DNA from: an uncultured Pseudomonadota bacterium
GTDB taxonomy: Bacteria > Pseudomonadota > Gammaproteobacteria > Burkholderiales > SG8-39
Reading direction: 5' to 3'
Length of the DNA: 64,000 nucleotides
NCBI GenBank assembly: GCA_903921325.1
Contig: CAIXPL010000015.1
Coordinates: forward strand, 59,453 to 123,452
The first letter of the stretch is position 1. The number at the start of each line of letters is the position of its first letter. Positions 18,185 to 28,262 of this stretch are shown here, one piece after another. The notes under the pieces are model-generated. The model saw nothing but the letters and a program-made list of their open reading frames with translations. It did no database searches and was not told the DNA's origin. The translations under genes were made by a program, and so were the position numbers.

Positions 18185-19333
18185 GTGTACCTGAAGCGCC
18201 CGATCTACCTTGACTATGCCGCGACCACGCCGGTTGATCCGCGGGTGGCTGCGCGCATGATTCCGTTTCTTACTGAGGATTTTGGGAATCCGGCGAGCAG
18301 CACCCATTCGTTTGGCTGGCGCGCACGTGATGCGGTCGAACAGGCCCGCGCCAATGTGGCCCGGCTGGTGGGGGCGCAGCCCGGCGAGATCATCTGGACA
18401 TCAGGGGCAACCGAGGGCAACAACCTTGCCATCAAAGGCGCAGCACACGCCAACCGGCGCGGTGACAGCGGACATCTGATCACGGTGGCCACCGAGCACA
18501 AGGCGGTGCTCGACACGATGCAGGACCTTGCACGCGAAGGGTATCGCGTGACAGTGCTCAAGCCCGGCGCGGATGGATTGATTGATCCGGCGCAGTTTGA
18601 GGCGGCGTTGCAGCCTGACACCGTTCTTGTCTCAGTGATGCTGGTCAATAACGAAATCGGCGTGATCCAGCCGATCGCCGCGCTCGGCGCCCTGTGTCGG
18701 GCGCGGGGTGTTCTGTTTCACTGCGATGCCGTTCAAGGGGCAGGCAAGCTCGCCATTGATGTCGATGCGTTCAATGTCGATCTGCTCACGATTACCGCGC
18801 ACAAGATGTACGGACCGAAGGGGATAGGCGCGCTGTATGTGCGTCAGCACCCGCGTGTGATGATCGAGGCACAGATTCACGGCGGGGGCCACGAACGCGG
18901 CATGCGCTCAGGCACTTTGCCCTCGCATCAGATTGTCGGCTTTGGCGAGGCGGCACGCCTTGCACTGGAGGATATGGCCAGCGATAACGACCGCATTGGC
19001 CGGCTGCGCGATCGATTGCTTGAGCGATTGCGCACGGTGCCAGGCATGGTGGTCAATGGCAGCCTCGAATCACGGGTGCCACACAACCTCAACGTGAGCT
19101 TTGCGCTCGGAGAGGGTGTATCGCTCGCGATGGAACTGGACGATGTGGCCGTGTCGGCCGGTTCGGCCTGCACCTCGGGCAGTGCCGAACCGTCGCATGT
19201 CTTGCGTGCGATTGGCCTCGCCGATGCGCTCGCGCATCATTCACTGCGCATTACGCTCGGACGCTACACGACCGTCGATGAGATCGAGCAGGCGGCCGAT
19301 CGGATCATCGCGGCCGTGACGGGAGCCGCTTAA
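18185..19333 (+). CDS. Cysteine desulfurase (IscS/NifS family)
   Basis: This 382-residue PLP enzyme converts cysteine to alanine and a persulfide. [11 protein letters not shown] opens the protein, [14 protein letters not shown] and ATEHKAVLD follow, the PLP lysine lies in [10 protein letters not shown], and the catalytic Cys in [17 protein letters not shown] belongs to the IscS-type long loop. GTG 18185 with GGAG 6 nt upstream is preferred; ATG 18164 overlaps the cysE stop by 4 bp without a ribosome site. Neither iscR nor iscU follows (serB is next, on the other strand), so this is a stand-alone desulfurase paired with cysE. Confidence 0.92.
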   Translation: MYLKRPIYLDYAATTPVDPRVAARMIPFLTEDFGNPASSTHSFGWRARDAVEQARANVARLVGAQPGEIIWTSGATEGNNLAIKGAAHANRRGDSGHLITVATEHKAVLDTMQDLAREGYRVTVLKPGADGLIDPAQFEAALQPDTVLVSVMLVNNEIGVIQPIAALGALCRARGVLFHCDAVQGAGKLAIDVDAFNVDLLTITAHKMYGPKGIGALYVRQHPRVMIEAQIHGGGHERGMRSGTLPSHQIVGFGEAARLALEDMASDNDRIGRLRDRLLERLRTVPGMVVNGSLESRVPHNLNVSFALGEGVSLAMELDDVAVSAGSACTSGSAEPSHVLRAIGLADALAHHSLRITLGRYTTVDEIEQAADRIIAAVTGAA

Positions 19334-19359
19334 GCAAAGTGCTCAGAGCGCCGAGTGGA

Positions 19360-20316
19360 TTACTGTGGCCGTGGTGGAAACCAGCTCAATAGTGTATCGA
19401 GGCCACCGGTCTCGATTGAAAGCGAGGCGGCCGCGCGCACCTTGGGTTTTGCATGGTAAGCCACCGATACACCGGCCGCTGCCATCATGGCCAAATCGTT
19501 AGCCCCATCGCCTATGGCCATCACACGCTCGCGGGCAAGGCCCAGACGCTCGGCGCAGGCGCGTAAATGCGCGGCTTTGGCGGCACCATCGAGCACTGAG
19601 CCGAGCAGTCGCCCGGTAAGGCTGCCATTGGTCAGTTCCAGCTCGTTGCCATAGGCCTCGTCGATACCCAGATGCGCGCGCACCCGCTCGGTGAACCAGG
19701 TGAATCCACCCGACACAAGAAGCGTATGCACTCCCTGGGCGCGTGCCGCGTCAATGAGCGCCTGCGCGCCTGGTGAGAACGCCAGGCGATCGTCAAACAC
19801 CCGCTGCAGGCTGTGTTCGGGCAGTCCGGCGAGCAATCCGACCCGCTCTTTCAAGCTGGCGGAGAAATCGATCTCACCGCGCATCGAGCGCTCAGTGATC
19901 GCCGCTACTTGCGATTTGACGCCCGCATGGTGAGCGAGCTCATCAATGCACTCGATGGTGATCATGGTTGAATCCATGTCCATCACGATCAGGCCGAATT
20001 GTTCAAGCCGTGCGCCCGCGGGCAGCAAGGCCGCGTCCGCGCCGGCAGCACGCACCCGGTCGATCAGCGCGCTTTCATCGTTGCGCGCACTCAGGGCAAT
20101 GCGTGCACCGGTGTCGGCGATGAGAACGCGCTGCCCCCCCACATCCAATTGCGCCAGCACTTCGGCTCGGGCTGCCTCATCCAATTGAGGGCAGTGGATC
20201 ACTAATTCGAAATCAACCCAATCGCTCGAAGCGCCCGAGTTGCCCGCATGGTCAGAAGGGTTCGGATGGGATGAATCCCCCGGCCCTAGTGACGAAGGGG
20301 TCATGGTCGGCTTCAT
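19360..20316 (-). CDS. serB: Phosphoserine phosphatase
   Basis: This 318-residue HAD phosphatase performs the last step of serine synthesis. The nucleophile motif VMDMDSTMI has its DxD at residues 113-115, SGGFTWFTERV gives motif II and GDGANDLAMMAAAGVSVAYHAKP gives motif IV. An N-terminal ACT-like region (residues 35-100) follows a Ser/Pro/Asp-rich leader of about 30 residues. The start overlaps the mfd stop by 4 bp, so it is translationally coupled to mfd. Serine made here feeds CysE, encoded close by on the other strand. Confidence 0.94.
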   Translation of the reverse strand: MKPTMTPSSLGPGDSSHPNPSDHAGNSGASSDWVDFELVIHCPQLDEAARAEVLAQLDVGGQRVLIADTGARIALSARNDESALIDRVRAAGADAALLPAGARLEQFGLIVMDMDSTMITIECIDELAHHAGVKSQVAAITERSMRGEIDFSASLKERVGLLAGLPEHSLQRVFDDRLAFSPGAQALIDAARAQGVHTLLVSGGFTWFTERVRAHLGIDEAYGNELELTNGSLTGRLLGSVLDGAAKAAHLRACAERLGLARERVMAIGDGANDLAMMAAAGVSVAYHAKPKVRAAASLSIETGGLDTLLSWFPPRPQ

Positions 20317-23300
20317 GACGCGCGCCCACCCAGCGCCCGCAAAATCTCCTCGGTCGCCTTGACGCGCTCGCTGAGTCCGGGCGAGGCCTGTTCAATGCGC
20401 AGGCGCGTCGGTCCGGTCAACTTCCAGTTGCGTCGTCGTTGTACCAGATCGATCACCCGCTTGGGTTCAACCGTGGTGTTCTGGCCGAAATGCAAAATCG
20501 TCGTAGCCTCAGCCGCATCGATTCGCACAATACCCAGCGGGCGGGCACTGAGGCGCAAGCGATGACAGGCGAGCAAGGCCTCGGCCTGCTCGGGCAGCGG
20601 ACCGAAGCGGTCGATCAGCTCTTCGCGCAGTGCGACGATTTCATCGGTATCGGCACAGTTGGCCAGGCGCTTGTAGAGCACCAGGCGTTCGTGGACATCG
20701 GCGCAATAGGCCCCGGGCAACAAGGCGGGCACATGCAGGTTCACTTCAGCCACTGCTTCAAACGGCTGCTCGATATCCGGCTCGCGCCCCGCCTTGAGAG
20801 CACGCACGGCCGAATTGAGCATGTCGGTGTACAGATTGAATCCGACCTCCTGCATCTCGCCGCTTTGTGACTCACCGAGCACTTCACCGGCACCGCGGAT
20901 CTCCAGATCGTGCATCGCAAGATAGAACCCTGAGCCCAGTTCTTCCATCATCTGAATGGCTTCCAGGCGCTTCTTCGCCGTCGCGCTCAAGCCTTCGGTG
21001 GGCGGTGTCAGGAGATAAGCATAAGCCTGATGGTGCGAGCGGCCCACTCGCCCGCGCAACTGATGCAACTGGGCAAGGCCAAACTTGTCGGCGCGGTTGA
21101 TGAGAATGGTGTTGGCCGTGGGGATATCGATACCCGTTTCGATGATGGTCGAACACAGGAGCAGATTGTGCCGCTGCTGCAGAAATTCGCGCATCACCCG
21201 TTCCAGTTGCCGCTCGGGCATCTGGCCGTGGGCCACGATGATGCGTGCCTCGGGCAGCAGCTTGGCCAGCACCTCCTGCTCACGCTCGATGGTGGCCACA
21301 TCATTGTGCAAAAAGTAGATCTGACCGCCACGATTCAATTCACGCAGCGCCGCCTCGCGGATCACGCCAGGCGCAGTCGGCGAGACGAAGGTTTTGATCG
21401 CCAGACGCCGCGCCGGTGGTGTCGCAATCACCGACAAATCACGCAAGCCTTCCAGCGACATCGCCATGGTGCGCGGGATCGGTGTCGCGGTGAGCGTGAG
21501 CACATCGACCTCGGCGCGCAGCGCCTTCAGTGCCTCTTTCTGCCGCACCCCGAAGCGGTGTTCTTCATCAATGATGACCAGGCCCAGACGCTTGAATTTC
21601 ACCTCTGGTGAGAGCAGCTTATGGGTGCCGATCACGATGTCGACCTGCCCCTCGGTGATGGCGACAACCGTCTGGCCCATTTCCTTCGCCGAACGAAACC
21701 GCGACAACTCGGCAATGCGGATCGGCCAATCGGCAAAGCGATCACGAAAGGTCTGGAAGTGCTGCTCGGCCAAGAGCGTCGTGGGCGTGAGAATGGCCAC
21801 CTGGCGTCCGCCGGTGACTGCTACGAAGGCCGCACGCAGCGCCACCTCGGTTTTACCAAAGCCCACATCGCCGCAAATCAGGCGATCCATCGGCTTGCCG
21901 GTACGCATGTCATCGATGACCGCATTGATGGCAGCTGCCTGATCGGGCGTCTCCTCGAAGCCAAAGCCTTCGGCGAAGGCCTCCAGATCATGCTGAGGCG
22001 GGGCGAATGCATGGCCGGTGCGCGCTGCGCGCAGGGCATAGATGTTGAGCAATTCCGCCGCAGTGTCGCGCGCCTGTTCGGCCGCTTTGCGCCGGGCGCG
22101 AATCCAGTCGCCACTGCCCAGAGAGTGCAGCGGCGCCTGTTCCGGCGGGCCACCGGTGTAGCGGCTGATGGCGTGCAGTTGCGCGACCGGAACATAGAGC
22201 TTCGCGTCATTGGCATATTCGAGCAATAAAAACTCGTTGTTGCCATCGCCCATGTCGAGATCGACCAGGCCGTGATAGCGGCCTACGCCATGCTCCAGAT
22301 GCACCACCGGATCGCCGATGCGGAGCTCGGCGATGTCGCGCACCATGCCCTCGACCGAGCTGCGGCGAGTCTCGCGAATGCCACGTGCACGTGCCGTGGC
22401 GGCATAGATTTCGGCTTCGGTGATAACGGCAAAGCCGCCGTCGCGGTGGATGAAGCCGCCGTTGAGCGGCCCGATGCCCAGCATGACCGGCGCGTCGGAC
22501 TCGATGAACTGGGTAAAGCCTGCTACCGCCGGAACGCGCAGTTCGTATTCCTGAAAGTATTCGCGCATGGTCTCGCGCCGGCCGGGCGAGTCGGCGAGTA
22601 CCAGGGTGCGCAGCGGGCTTGCGGCGAGCCAATCCTTGAGCCGGTAGAGCGGGTCTTCGGCACGCCGCTCAACGCCCAGATTCGGCAGGGTGGCCGCAGG
22701 TTCGGTGGGGGTCAGAGCGCGCAAGTCGACGCGTGGATAGGCGCGCGCTGCGATATAGAACTGCTCGGCGGTGAGGAACAGCCGAGTCGGTGAGAGGATC
22801 GGTCGGGCCTTGTCCCCGCGCAACAGGCTGTGGCGCGAATTGACACTGGTCCAGAATTCGTCGATTGCGTGACCGCAGTCCTGATGCATCACCAGGGTAG
22901 AGCGCGCGGGCAGGTAGTCAAAAAAGGTGCCGGTCTCTTCGAAAAATAGCGGCAGGTAGTACTCGATGCCTGCAGGCGCAATGCCATTGGAAATGTCGCG
23001 ATACACCTGGGCGCGGGTGACATCGACTTCAAAGGCTTCACGAAAGCGTGCGCGGAATTTGACGCGACTTGCTTCATCGAGCGGAAATTCTCGTGCGGGC
23101 AGCAGGCGAACTTCAGGCACTTTGTACAAGGTGCGCTGGCTATCGGGGTCGAAGGCGCGGAGCGACTCGATCAGATCATCGGACAGATCGATGCGGTAGG
23201 GCAGGGCGCTGCCCATCGGGAACAAATCGACCAGGCCGCCACGCACACAGTATTCGCCGGGGCTCACCACCTGCGAGACATGGCTATAGCCAGCCAGGGT

Positions 23301-23726
23301 CATTTGCGCTCGAAAGCCATCCAGGCTGAATGTCGTTCCTTGACGCAGAAAGAACGTATACGCGGCCAGATAGGAAGGCGGCGCAATCCGGCTCACCGCG
23401 GTGCTCACCGGCATGACGACCAGATCGAATTCGCCGTTGATAATGCGGTGCAGGCTCTCCAGCCGCTCGGACACCAGATCCTGGTGTGGCGAGAGCGTGT
23501 CATAGGGCAGCGTCTCCCAGTCAGGAAACAGCGTCGCGCGCACACTGGGCGCAAAAAACGCAATCTCGGAGGTAAGCCGGCGCGCATCCTGCGAACTCGC
23601 ACAGATCACCGCCAACGGGGCGCTGCGGCTGGCCAGTTGAGCCAGCGCATAGGCGTCGCCTGAGCCTGAGAATTCGATCAAGGTCCGCTCAAATTCTCTA
23701 CCGGTGGACTTATCTGTTTGCGCCAT
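20313..23726 (-). CDS. mfd: Transcription-repair coupling factor
   Basis: This 1137-residue DNA translocase removes RNA polymerase stalled at lesions and recruits UvrA. An N-terminal UvrB-like module (LFPDWETLPYD) is followed by the RNA-polymerase-interaction domain (HLEHGVGRYHGL). The superfamily II motor has Walker A GDVGFGKTEVALRAAF, the DEEH box IIDEEHRFGV, TATPIPRTM and TNTILINRADKFG-like motif VI surroundings. The C-terminal UvrA-mimic domain is present. ATG 23726 is used rather than a TTG three codons earlier. The length equals the family norm. Confidence 0.97.
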   Translation of the reverse strand: MAQTDKSTGREFERTLIEFSGSGDAYALAQLASRSAPLAVICASSQDARRLTSEIAFFAPSVRATLFPDWETLPYDTLSPHQDLVSERLESLHRIINGEFDLVVMPVSTAVSRIAPPSYLAAYTFFLRQGTTFSLDGFRAQMTLAGYSHVSQVVSPGEYCVRGGLVDLFPMGSALPYRIDLSDDLIESLRAFDPDSQRTLYKVPEVRLLPAREFPLDEASRVKFRARFREAFEVDVTRAQVYRDISNGIAPAGIEYYLPLFFEETGTFFDYLPARSTLVMHQDCGHAIDEFWTSVNSRHSLLRGDKARPILSPTRLFLTAEQFYIAARAYPRVDLRALTPTEPAATLPNLGVERRAEDPLYRLKDWLAASPLRTLVLADSPGRRETMREYFQEYELRVPAVAGFTQFIESDAPVMLGIGPLNGGFIHRDGGFAVITEAEIYAATARARGIRETRRSSVEGMVRDIAELRIGDPVVHLEHGVGRYHGLVDLDMGDGNNEFLLLEYANDAKLYVPVAQLHAISRYTGGPPEQAPLHSLGSGDWIRARRKAAEQARDTAAELLNIYALRAARTGHAFAPPQHDLEAFAEGFGFEETPDQAAAINAVIDDMRTGKPMDRLICGDVGFGKTEVALRAAFVAVTGGRQVAILTPTTLLAEQHFQTFRDRFADWPIRIAELSRFRSAKEMGQTVVAITEGQVDIVIGTHKLLSPEVKFKRLGLVIIDEEHRFGVRQKEALKALRAEVDVLTLTATPIPRTMAMSLEGLRDLSVIATPPARRLAIKTFVSPTAPGVIREAALRELNRGGQIYFLHNDVATIEREQEVLAKLLPEARIIVAHGQMPERQLERVMREFLQQRHNLLLCSTIIETGIDIPTANTILINRADKFGLAQLHQLRGRVGRSHHQAYAYLLTPPTEGLSATAKKRLEAIQMMEELGSGFYLAMHDLEIRGAGEVLGESQSGEMQEVGFNLYTDMLNSAVRALKAGREPDIEQPFEAVAEVNLHVPALLPGAYCADVHERLVLYKRLANCADTDEIVALREELIDRFGPLPEQAEALLACHRLRLSARPLGIVRIDAAEATTILHFGQNTTVEPKRVIDLVQRRRNWKLTGPTRLRIEQASPGLSERVKATEEILRALGGRAS

Positions 23727-23788
23727 GATCGCCAAGACCGGGTGCCCAGATAAGGGTCCAAGACAAGGGGCGTAGTGGAAAGACCGCT

Positions 23789-23794
23789 ATTATA
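23789..23794 (-). promoter_or_regulatory. Candidate -10 box for mfd
   Basis: Read on the minus strand the sequence is TATAAT, 62 bp upstream of the mfd start, in the 217-bp divergent mfd/ispD gap. The -35 position 17 bp upstream (CATGAA) is a weak match. Confidence 0.4.
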
Positions 23795-23943
23795 GTCGCC
23801 GTGCCGTAGCGTTCATGAACATCGCTGCGCTGGTGTCGGGCAAGACACAGGCGGGTCGAGGGCTGGTGCGACACGCAGCGGGCAGGCAGGGCACAGGTGG
23901 TGTGACACGACGGGTGCAGGACACAGAATGATCGTTGCACAGG

Positions 23944-24669
23944 ATGAGCATTGATTTGAGCGTGGCAACCCAGGACGTGCCAATCCATGCGCTGGTCCCC
24001 GCGGCGGGGCAGGGTAGCCGCAGCGGACTTGCGCTGCCCAAGCAATATGCCCTCGTGCATGGCGCGCCGGTGCTGGCCCATACCCTGCGCGCACTGCGCA
24101 CTGATGTGCGGATTGCCTCGATTCAACTCGTGCTGGCTGATGCTGATCGTGACTTCGAGCGCTTTGACTGGTCGGAATTCGCCAATTGCCTGGCGGTGTT
24201 GCGCTGTGGTGGGGATACGCGTGCGCAAAGCGTTCTTAACGGACTCACCCACGCCCACGGACTCGGCACGAATGACTGGATTCTGGTGCACGATGCGGCG
24301 CGGCCCTGCCTGGCCGCAGGCGATTTGAGCCGCCTGATTGACGAGGCACTGAACGACCCGGTAGGCGCCATTCTCGCCTCGCCGGTGGCCGACACCCTTA
24401 AACGTGCCGATGGCGCAGGCCGCATCCGCACGACCGTTGATCGCTCAGCGCTGTGGCATGCATTGACCCCGCAGATGTTTCGTCACCGCGCGCTGCTCGC
24501 CGCACTCAGCGCCGCCTGCGCTGCCGGTGCAGCACCGACCGATGAGGCCGCGGCGATGGAGCGTCAGGGACTGATGGCGCGTCTGGTGCATGGCTCAGCG
24601 CACAATTTCAAAATCACCTATGCCGAAGATCTGGATCTGGCGGCACGACTATTGGAGCAGACACGATGA
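23944..24669 (+). CDS. ispD: 2-C-methyl-D-erythritol 4-phosphate cytidylyltransferase
   Basis: This 241-residue enzyme of the MEP isoprenoid pathway transfers CMP to methylerythritol phosphate. [20 protein letters not shown] is the nucleotide-binding loop with the conserved Gly/Arg/Lys residues, VHDAARPCL contains the metal-binding Asp, and TDEAAAMER and [16 protein letters not shown] are typical C-terminal motifs. Its stop overlaps the ispF start by 4 bp (ATGA), the usual ispD-ispF arrangement. ATG 23944 lacks a strong ribosome site. Confidence 0.95.
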   Translation: MSIDLSVATQDVPIHALVPAAGQGSRSGLALPKQYALVHGAPVLAHTLRALRTDVRIASIQLVLADADRDFERFDWSEFANCLAVLRCGGDTRAQSVLNGLTHAHGLGTNDWILVHDAARPCLAAGDLSRLIDEALNDPVGAILASPVADTLKRADGAGRIRTTVDRSALWHALTPQMFRHRALLAALSAACAAGAAPTDEAAAMERQGLMARLVHGSAHNFKITYAEDLDLAARLLEQTR

Positions 24670-25154
24670 GTTGTCGCATCGGTCAGGGATTTGACGTGCA
24701 TGCGCTGGCGGCCGGGCGGCCCCTCATCATCGGTGGCGTGACCATTCCCTATGAGCGGGGATTGTTGGGGCACTCCGATGCCGATGTGCTGTTACATGCC
24801 ATCATCGACGCCCTGCTCGGTGCCGCGGCACTTGGGGATATTGGCAGACTCTTTCCTGATACTGACCCGGCTTACGCCGGTGCCGATAGCCGCGTGCTGC
24901 TACGCGCCGCCGCGCAACGGGTGGCCGCTGCAGGATTTCGTATCGTCAATGTCGATTGCACCATCATTGCCCAGGCGCCGCGCATGGCCGGACATACATC
25001 CCTCATGGTGGAGCGCATTGGCGCAGATCTGGGGCTTGCCGCGGGACGGGTGAATGTGAAGGCAAAAACGACCGAACGATTGGGATTCACCGGACGCGGC
25101 GAGGGCATCGCCGCAGAGGCTATCTGCCTGCTTGAGCAATCAGATCCGAACTGA
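24666..25154 (+). CDS. ispF: 2-C-methyl-D-erythritol 2,4-cyclodiphosphate synthase
   Basis: This 162-residue trimeric zinc enzyme follows IspD and IspE in the MEP pathway. GQGFDVHAL carries the zinc-binding Asp and His, [29 protein letters not shown] and FPDTDP are signature segments, and [21 protein letters not shown] closes the protein. Its 3' end overlaps the histidine kinase gene on the opposite strand by 35 bp. Confidence 0.96.
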   Translation: MSCRIGQGFDVHALAAGRPLIIGGVTIPYERGLLGHSDADVLLHAIIDALLGAAALGDIGRLFPDTDPAYAGADSRVLLRAAAQRVAAAGFRIVNVDCTIIAQAPRMAGHTSLMVERIGADLGLAAGRVNVKAKTTERLGFTGRGEGIAAEAICLLEQSDPN

Positions 25155-26544
25155 ATGGCAGATCAACGCGGGCGATCAGCCCGCCGCCTTCACGGGCGAG
25201 CAGGTCGAGCCGCGCGCCGTGGACCCGGGCGACGCGCTCGACAATGGCAAGGCCGAGGCCTGATCCCCCAACATTGGAGCGGGCTGATTCGAGTCGCTGG
25301 AAAGGACGCTTGAGTCGTTCGATCTGGTCGCCCGGAATTCCTGGCCCACGATCAAGCACTTCGATTCGCACGCACTCGGTCAATGGCCGCACCGTCAGTG
25401 TCACATCACCGCCACCGTGGCGCCGCGCATTGTCGATCAGATTGGCCATCATGCGTCGGATCGCGATCGGGCGCAGCGATTGCGCCGGGGTCGGTTCGAT
25501 ATCGGCGTGCAGGTCCTGGGTCCGCAGTTGGTAGAGTGCCAGCAATTCATTGGCAATCGACGACACGGCGACCTCTTGCGCCTGCTCGCCGCTCAAGGCG
25601 CGCGCAAAGTCCAGAAACTGACCGACGATGGCGTTCATCTCCTCGATGTCGGACACCATTTCGTCGCGGGCTTGATCACTGGCCCCCATCATCTCGATAC
25701 TCAGGCGCAAGCGTGTGAGCGGTGTGCGCAGATCATGTGACACACCAGCCAGCACCAGGGCGCGGTCTTCTTCCAGGCGTGCCAGGTCGCGCATCATCTG
25801 ATTGAATGCAATGGCGACCTGACGCAGCTCTTCGGGACCCTTCTCGTCAAGCGCAGGCGGCTGCAGGCCCTGGCCGATCTGGCGCGCCGCACCGGTAAGC
25901 GCAGCCAGCGGGCCACGCACGCGAAAGACAATGGCATACACACCAAGCAGGATCAGGGCGAGGGCGGCAATACCCCAGAACACCCACTGAATGGATGGGG
26001 CGGGATTGATTTTCTCGATCGGAAAGGTTGCCCAAAACTGGTCTTCATCAATGGCGAAGCTCACGAAAAAGCCGGCGACGTCATTACGTTCAAAGGCAAA
26101 TCGGGTCTCCTCGCCCAACTGTCCGCGTACCCGCTCGATCAGGCGGCGCAGATAGGCGGTCTCCGGCACCGCCTGCAAGCGCTCGGTCGGGTCGGCCACG
26201 TAGATGCGCACGCCTTCATACTCGGACAATTCGCGCAACAGGTCGCGCAGCAGCGTGGGCTGCGCGCTCATCAGTGCAGAACGGCTCAGGGTGACCGCGC
26301 TTGCGATAAACGAGGCAGTCGACTCAGAGCGCGGTTCGATCTGATAGGTGCGATAGGCAATGCCCGAGCCGGCGGAGGCGAGAATCAACAGGCCAGCCAG
26401 TAGCGAGAAGGTGCGTGCGAGCAGGCTTCTGGGCCACAGGCGCGCGACCCGGAGAACCGAACCGGCAAGCCGGCGCCTCATCGATAGCGGTGTCTGTGCG
26501 CGATGAGCACGGTCATGCCGGTGCCGGATCAGGCACGAAGACAT
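25120..26544 (-). CDS. Sensor histidine kinase (EnvZ-like)
   Basis: This 474-residue inner-membrane kinase has TM1 at about 42-63, a periplasmic region of about 120 residues, TM2 at about 186-207, a HAMP linker ([19 protein letters not shown]), the H-box [14 protein letters not shown] with phosphoacceptor H270, the N-box [10 protein letters not shown], and G boxes DRGPGIP and [13 protein letters not shown] 26544 overlaps the regulator gene by 32 bp; ATG 26481 (21 residues shorter, 31-bp gap) is an equally possible start. It pairs with the OmpR-type regulator and resembles EnvZ in architecture. The signal is not known; osmolarity or envelope sensing is inferred from the family. Confidence 0.9.
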   Translation of the reverse strand: MSSCLIRHRHDRAHRAQTPLSMRRRLAGSVLRVARLWPRSLLARTFSLLAGLLILASAGSGIAYRTYQIEPRSESTASFIASAVTLSRSALMSAQPTLLRDLLRELSEYEGVRIYVADPTERLQAVPETAYLRRLIERVRGQLGEETRFAFERNDVAGFFVSFAIDEDQFWATFPIEKINPAPSIQWVFWGIAALALILLGVYAIVFRVRGPLAALTGAARQIGQGLQPPALDEKGPEELRQVAIAFNQMMRDLARLEEDRALVLAGVSHDLRTPLTRLRLSIEMMGASDQARDEMVSDIEEMNAIVGQFLDFARALSGEQAQEVAVSSIANELLALYQLRTQDLHADIEPTPAQSLRPIAIRRMMANLIDNARRHGGGDVTLTVRPLTECVRIEVLDRGPGIPGDQIERLKRPFQRLESARSNVGGSGLGLAIVERVARVHGARLDLLAREGGGLIARVDLPFSSDLIAQAGR

Positions 26545-27238
26545 ACCCGTGGCCCCAGACCGTCTGGATATAGCGAGGATGGGTCGGCTCGGGTTCGATC
26601 AGTTTGCGCAGGCGCGAGATCTGGACATCGACCGCGCGGTCGAGATTTTCAAGGTCGCGCCCACGCGACAGTTCCATCAATTTTTCGCGTGACAGGGGAA
26701 TGCGCGGATTGCGGGTGAGCACGCTCAACATCGCGAACTCCCCGGTAGTGAGCGGTACTTCGACGCCCGCCCGGGTCAGATGACGATTGGCCAGTTCGAA
26801 CCGAAAATCGGCCCAGGTAATCACTGCATCGTCAGAGGCCGGAGCGCCGGCTGGCACGATGTCGTCGCGTCGCCGCAGCACGGCATGAATGCGTGCCACC
26901 AGCTCGCGCGGATTGAACGGCTTGGGCAGGTAATCATCGGCCCCCTGATCAAGGCCGGCAATGCGTTCCTGTTCCTCGCCCTTGGCGGTTAGCATCACGA
27001 CCGGAATGCTGCCGCGGCCGGTGCGCAGTCGCGCCAGGATCGACATGCCGTCCTCACCAGGCAACATCACATCGAGCACGACCAGGTCAAAGCGTTCCTT
27101 GTCCAGAGCGCGATCAAGTCCGCGCGCATCGGCGACGACTTTCACAGCAAATCCCTGTTCATCCAGATAGCGCGAGAGCAGATCGCGCAGGCGCATATCG
27201 TCATCGACCACCAGGATTTTCTTCTTCTGCGGGGTCAT
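26513..27238 (-). CDS. ompR: OmpR-family response regulator
   Basis: This 241-residue protein has a receiver domain (KKILVVDDDMRLRDLL, phosphoacceptor D56 in LVVLDVMLPGEDG, signalling Thr in VVMLTAKG, Lys in LPKPFNP) and a winged-helix DNA-binding domain ending [43 protein letters not shown] matches the OmpR recognition-helix region closely. It is cotranscribed with the kinase. Its start overlaps the panE stop region by 4 bp on the same strand. Confidence 0.93.
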   Translation of the reverse strand: MTPQKKKILVVDDDMRLRDLLSRYLDEQGFAVKVVADARGLDRALDKERFDLVVLDVMLPGEDGMSILARLRTGRGSIPVVMLTAKGEEQERIAGLDQGADDYLPKPFNPRELVARIHAVLRRRDDIVPAGAPASDDAVITWADFRFELANRHLTRAGVEVPLTTGEFAMLSVLTRNPRIPLSREKLMELSRGRDLENLDRAVDVQISRLRKLIEPEPTHPRYIQTVWGHGYVFVPDPAPA

Positions 27239-28176
27239 GCGGCGAGAACTCCTTGTTCCAGCAGGCGCACCAGTGCGTGCAAAGTACTATTGACCGGCGT
27301 GGGCACGCCAAGTTCCGCGCCACGCCGGGCAATATACCCATTGAGGGCATCAATCTCGGTGCGTTTGCTGCGAGCAATGTCCTGTGCGGTGGAGGAGGTG
27401 GCGCGACTCATCGCGACCGAGAGCCTGCTTGCCGCCGCGCGCAGATCATCGACGGGAATGCGCACACCGGCTGCCCGGGCTACCGCGTCGACTTCAAGCA
27501 CCGCTTGATCGAGAACCGCGTGCGTGGGTGCAAAGTCGTGAATCGTGCCATAGCGCGCGCGGGTCAGCGCCGAGATCGCATTCAACGCGCAGTTCATGGC
27601 AAGCTTCTCCCAGGCCTCGCCGTCGATGTTGTCGCTCACGCGGCAGGCCACGCCAGCGCGCTCGGCCAGCTGCGCGAAGGCCGGCGCGGAGACACGACTG
27701 CGATGCGCCCCCAGCGCGGCCTCGCCGATGACCAGATCACCGCGGCCGGAATGGGTCACTTCATGGGCTGCAGTCATCTCGGCGGCGACGTAGACCACCG
27801 CAGGCAGTACGGCGCAGGGGACCAGGGGCGCAATGATCGAAGGGTTTTCGACTCCGTTTTGCATGCTCACCAGCAGGCACTCGGCGTCCAGAAAAGGGGC
27901 AATTTCGCGTGCCGCGCTGGCGCTGTCAAAACTCTTGACTGACAGCAGCACGACATCGGCGCCACGCACGATCGACGGATCGGTGCTCGCGCTGAGCGCG
28001 ACTGGATCGTCAATGCCCGCGCGGATGATGCGCAAACCCTTGGCGGCAATCGCCTCGACCGTGCGCGCCCGGGCGAGCAAACGCACCGACATTCCGGCAC
28101 GCGCCAGCATGCCCCCGAAATAGCAGCCAACCGCACCGCCGCCGACAATCGCAATTTGCACAGGTGATTGGTTCAA
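27235..28176 (-). CDS. panE: 2-dehydropantoate 2-reductase (ketopantoate reductase)
   Basis: This NADPH-dependent reductase makes pantoate for coenzyme A. The Rossmann motif IAIVGGGAVGCYFGGML is N-terminal, VLLSVKSFDS forms the next nucleotide-binding strand, and ENPSIIAPL precedes the central hinge with EAWEKLAMNCALNAISAL, which holds the catalytic Lys. TTG 28176, with GGAG 9 nt upstream, gives 313 residues, the family length. GTG 28161 is a second candidate. A longer frame to 28293 would extend into the divergent Rieske gene. Distant paralogues act on other 2-oxo acids. Confidence 0.88.
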   Translation of the reverse strand: MNQSPVQIAIVGGGAVGCYFGGMLARAGMSVRLLARARTVEAIAAKGLRIIRAGIDDPVALSASTDPSIVRGADVVLLSVKSFDSASAAREIAPFLDAECLLVSMQNGVENPSIIAPLVPCAVLPAVVYVAAEMTAAHEVTHSGRGDLVIGEAALGAHRSRVSAPAFAQLAERAGVACRVSDNIDGEAWEKLAMNCALNAISALTRARYGTIHDFAPTHAVLDQAVLEVDAVARAAGVRIPVDDLRAAASRLSVAMSRATSSTAQDIARSKRTEIDALNGYIARRGAELGVPTPVNSTLHALVRLLEQGVLAA

Positions 28177-28250
28177 TGCACGGGGCTCCAAAAGAGGTGC
28201 AAGTATGCGACGCGGCGCAGCATGCGTGCAAACCTGCGCGAATCGCGCCG

Positions 28251-28256
28251 TACAAT
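28251..28256 (+). promoter_or_regulatory. -10-like TACAAT immediately before the Rieske alpha start (possible leaderless mRNA)
   Basis: TACAAT ends 6 bp before ATG 28263, so transcription from it would start at or next to the start codon. No Shine-Dalgarno sequence precedes the ATG, which fits a leaderless message. The -35 region 17 bp upstream is a weak match. Confidence 0.4.
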
Positions 28257-28262
28257 TACGCC

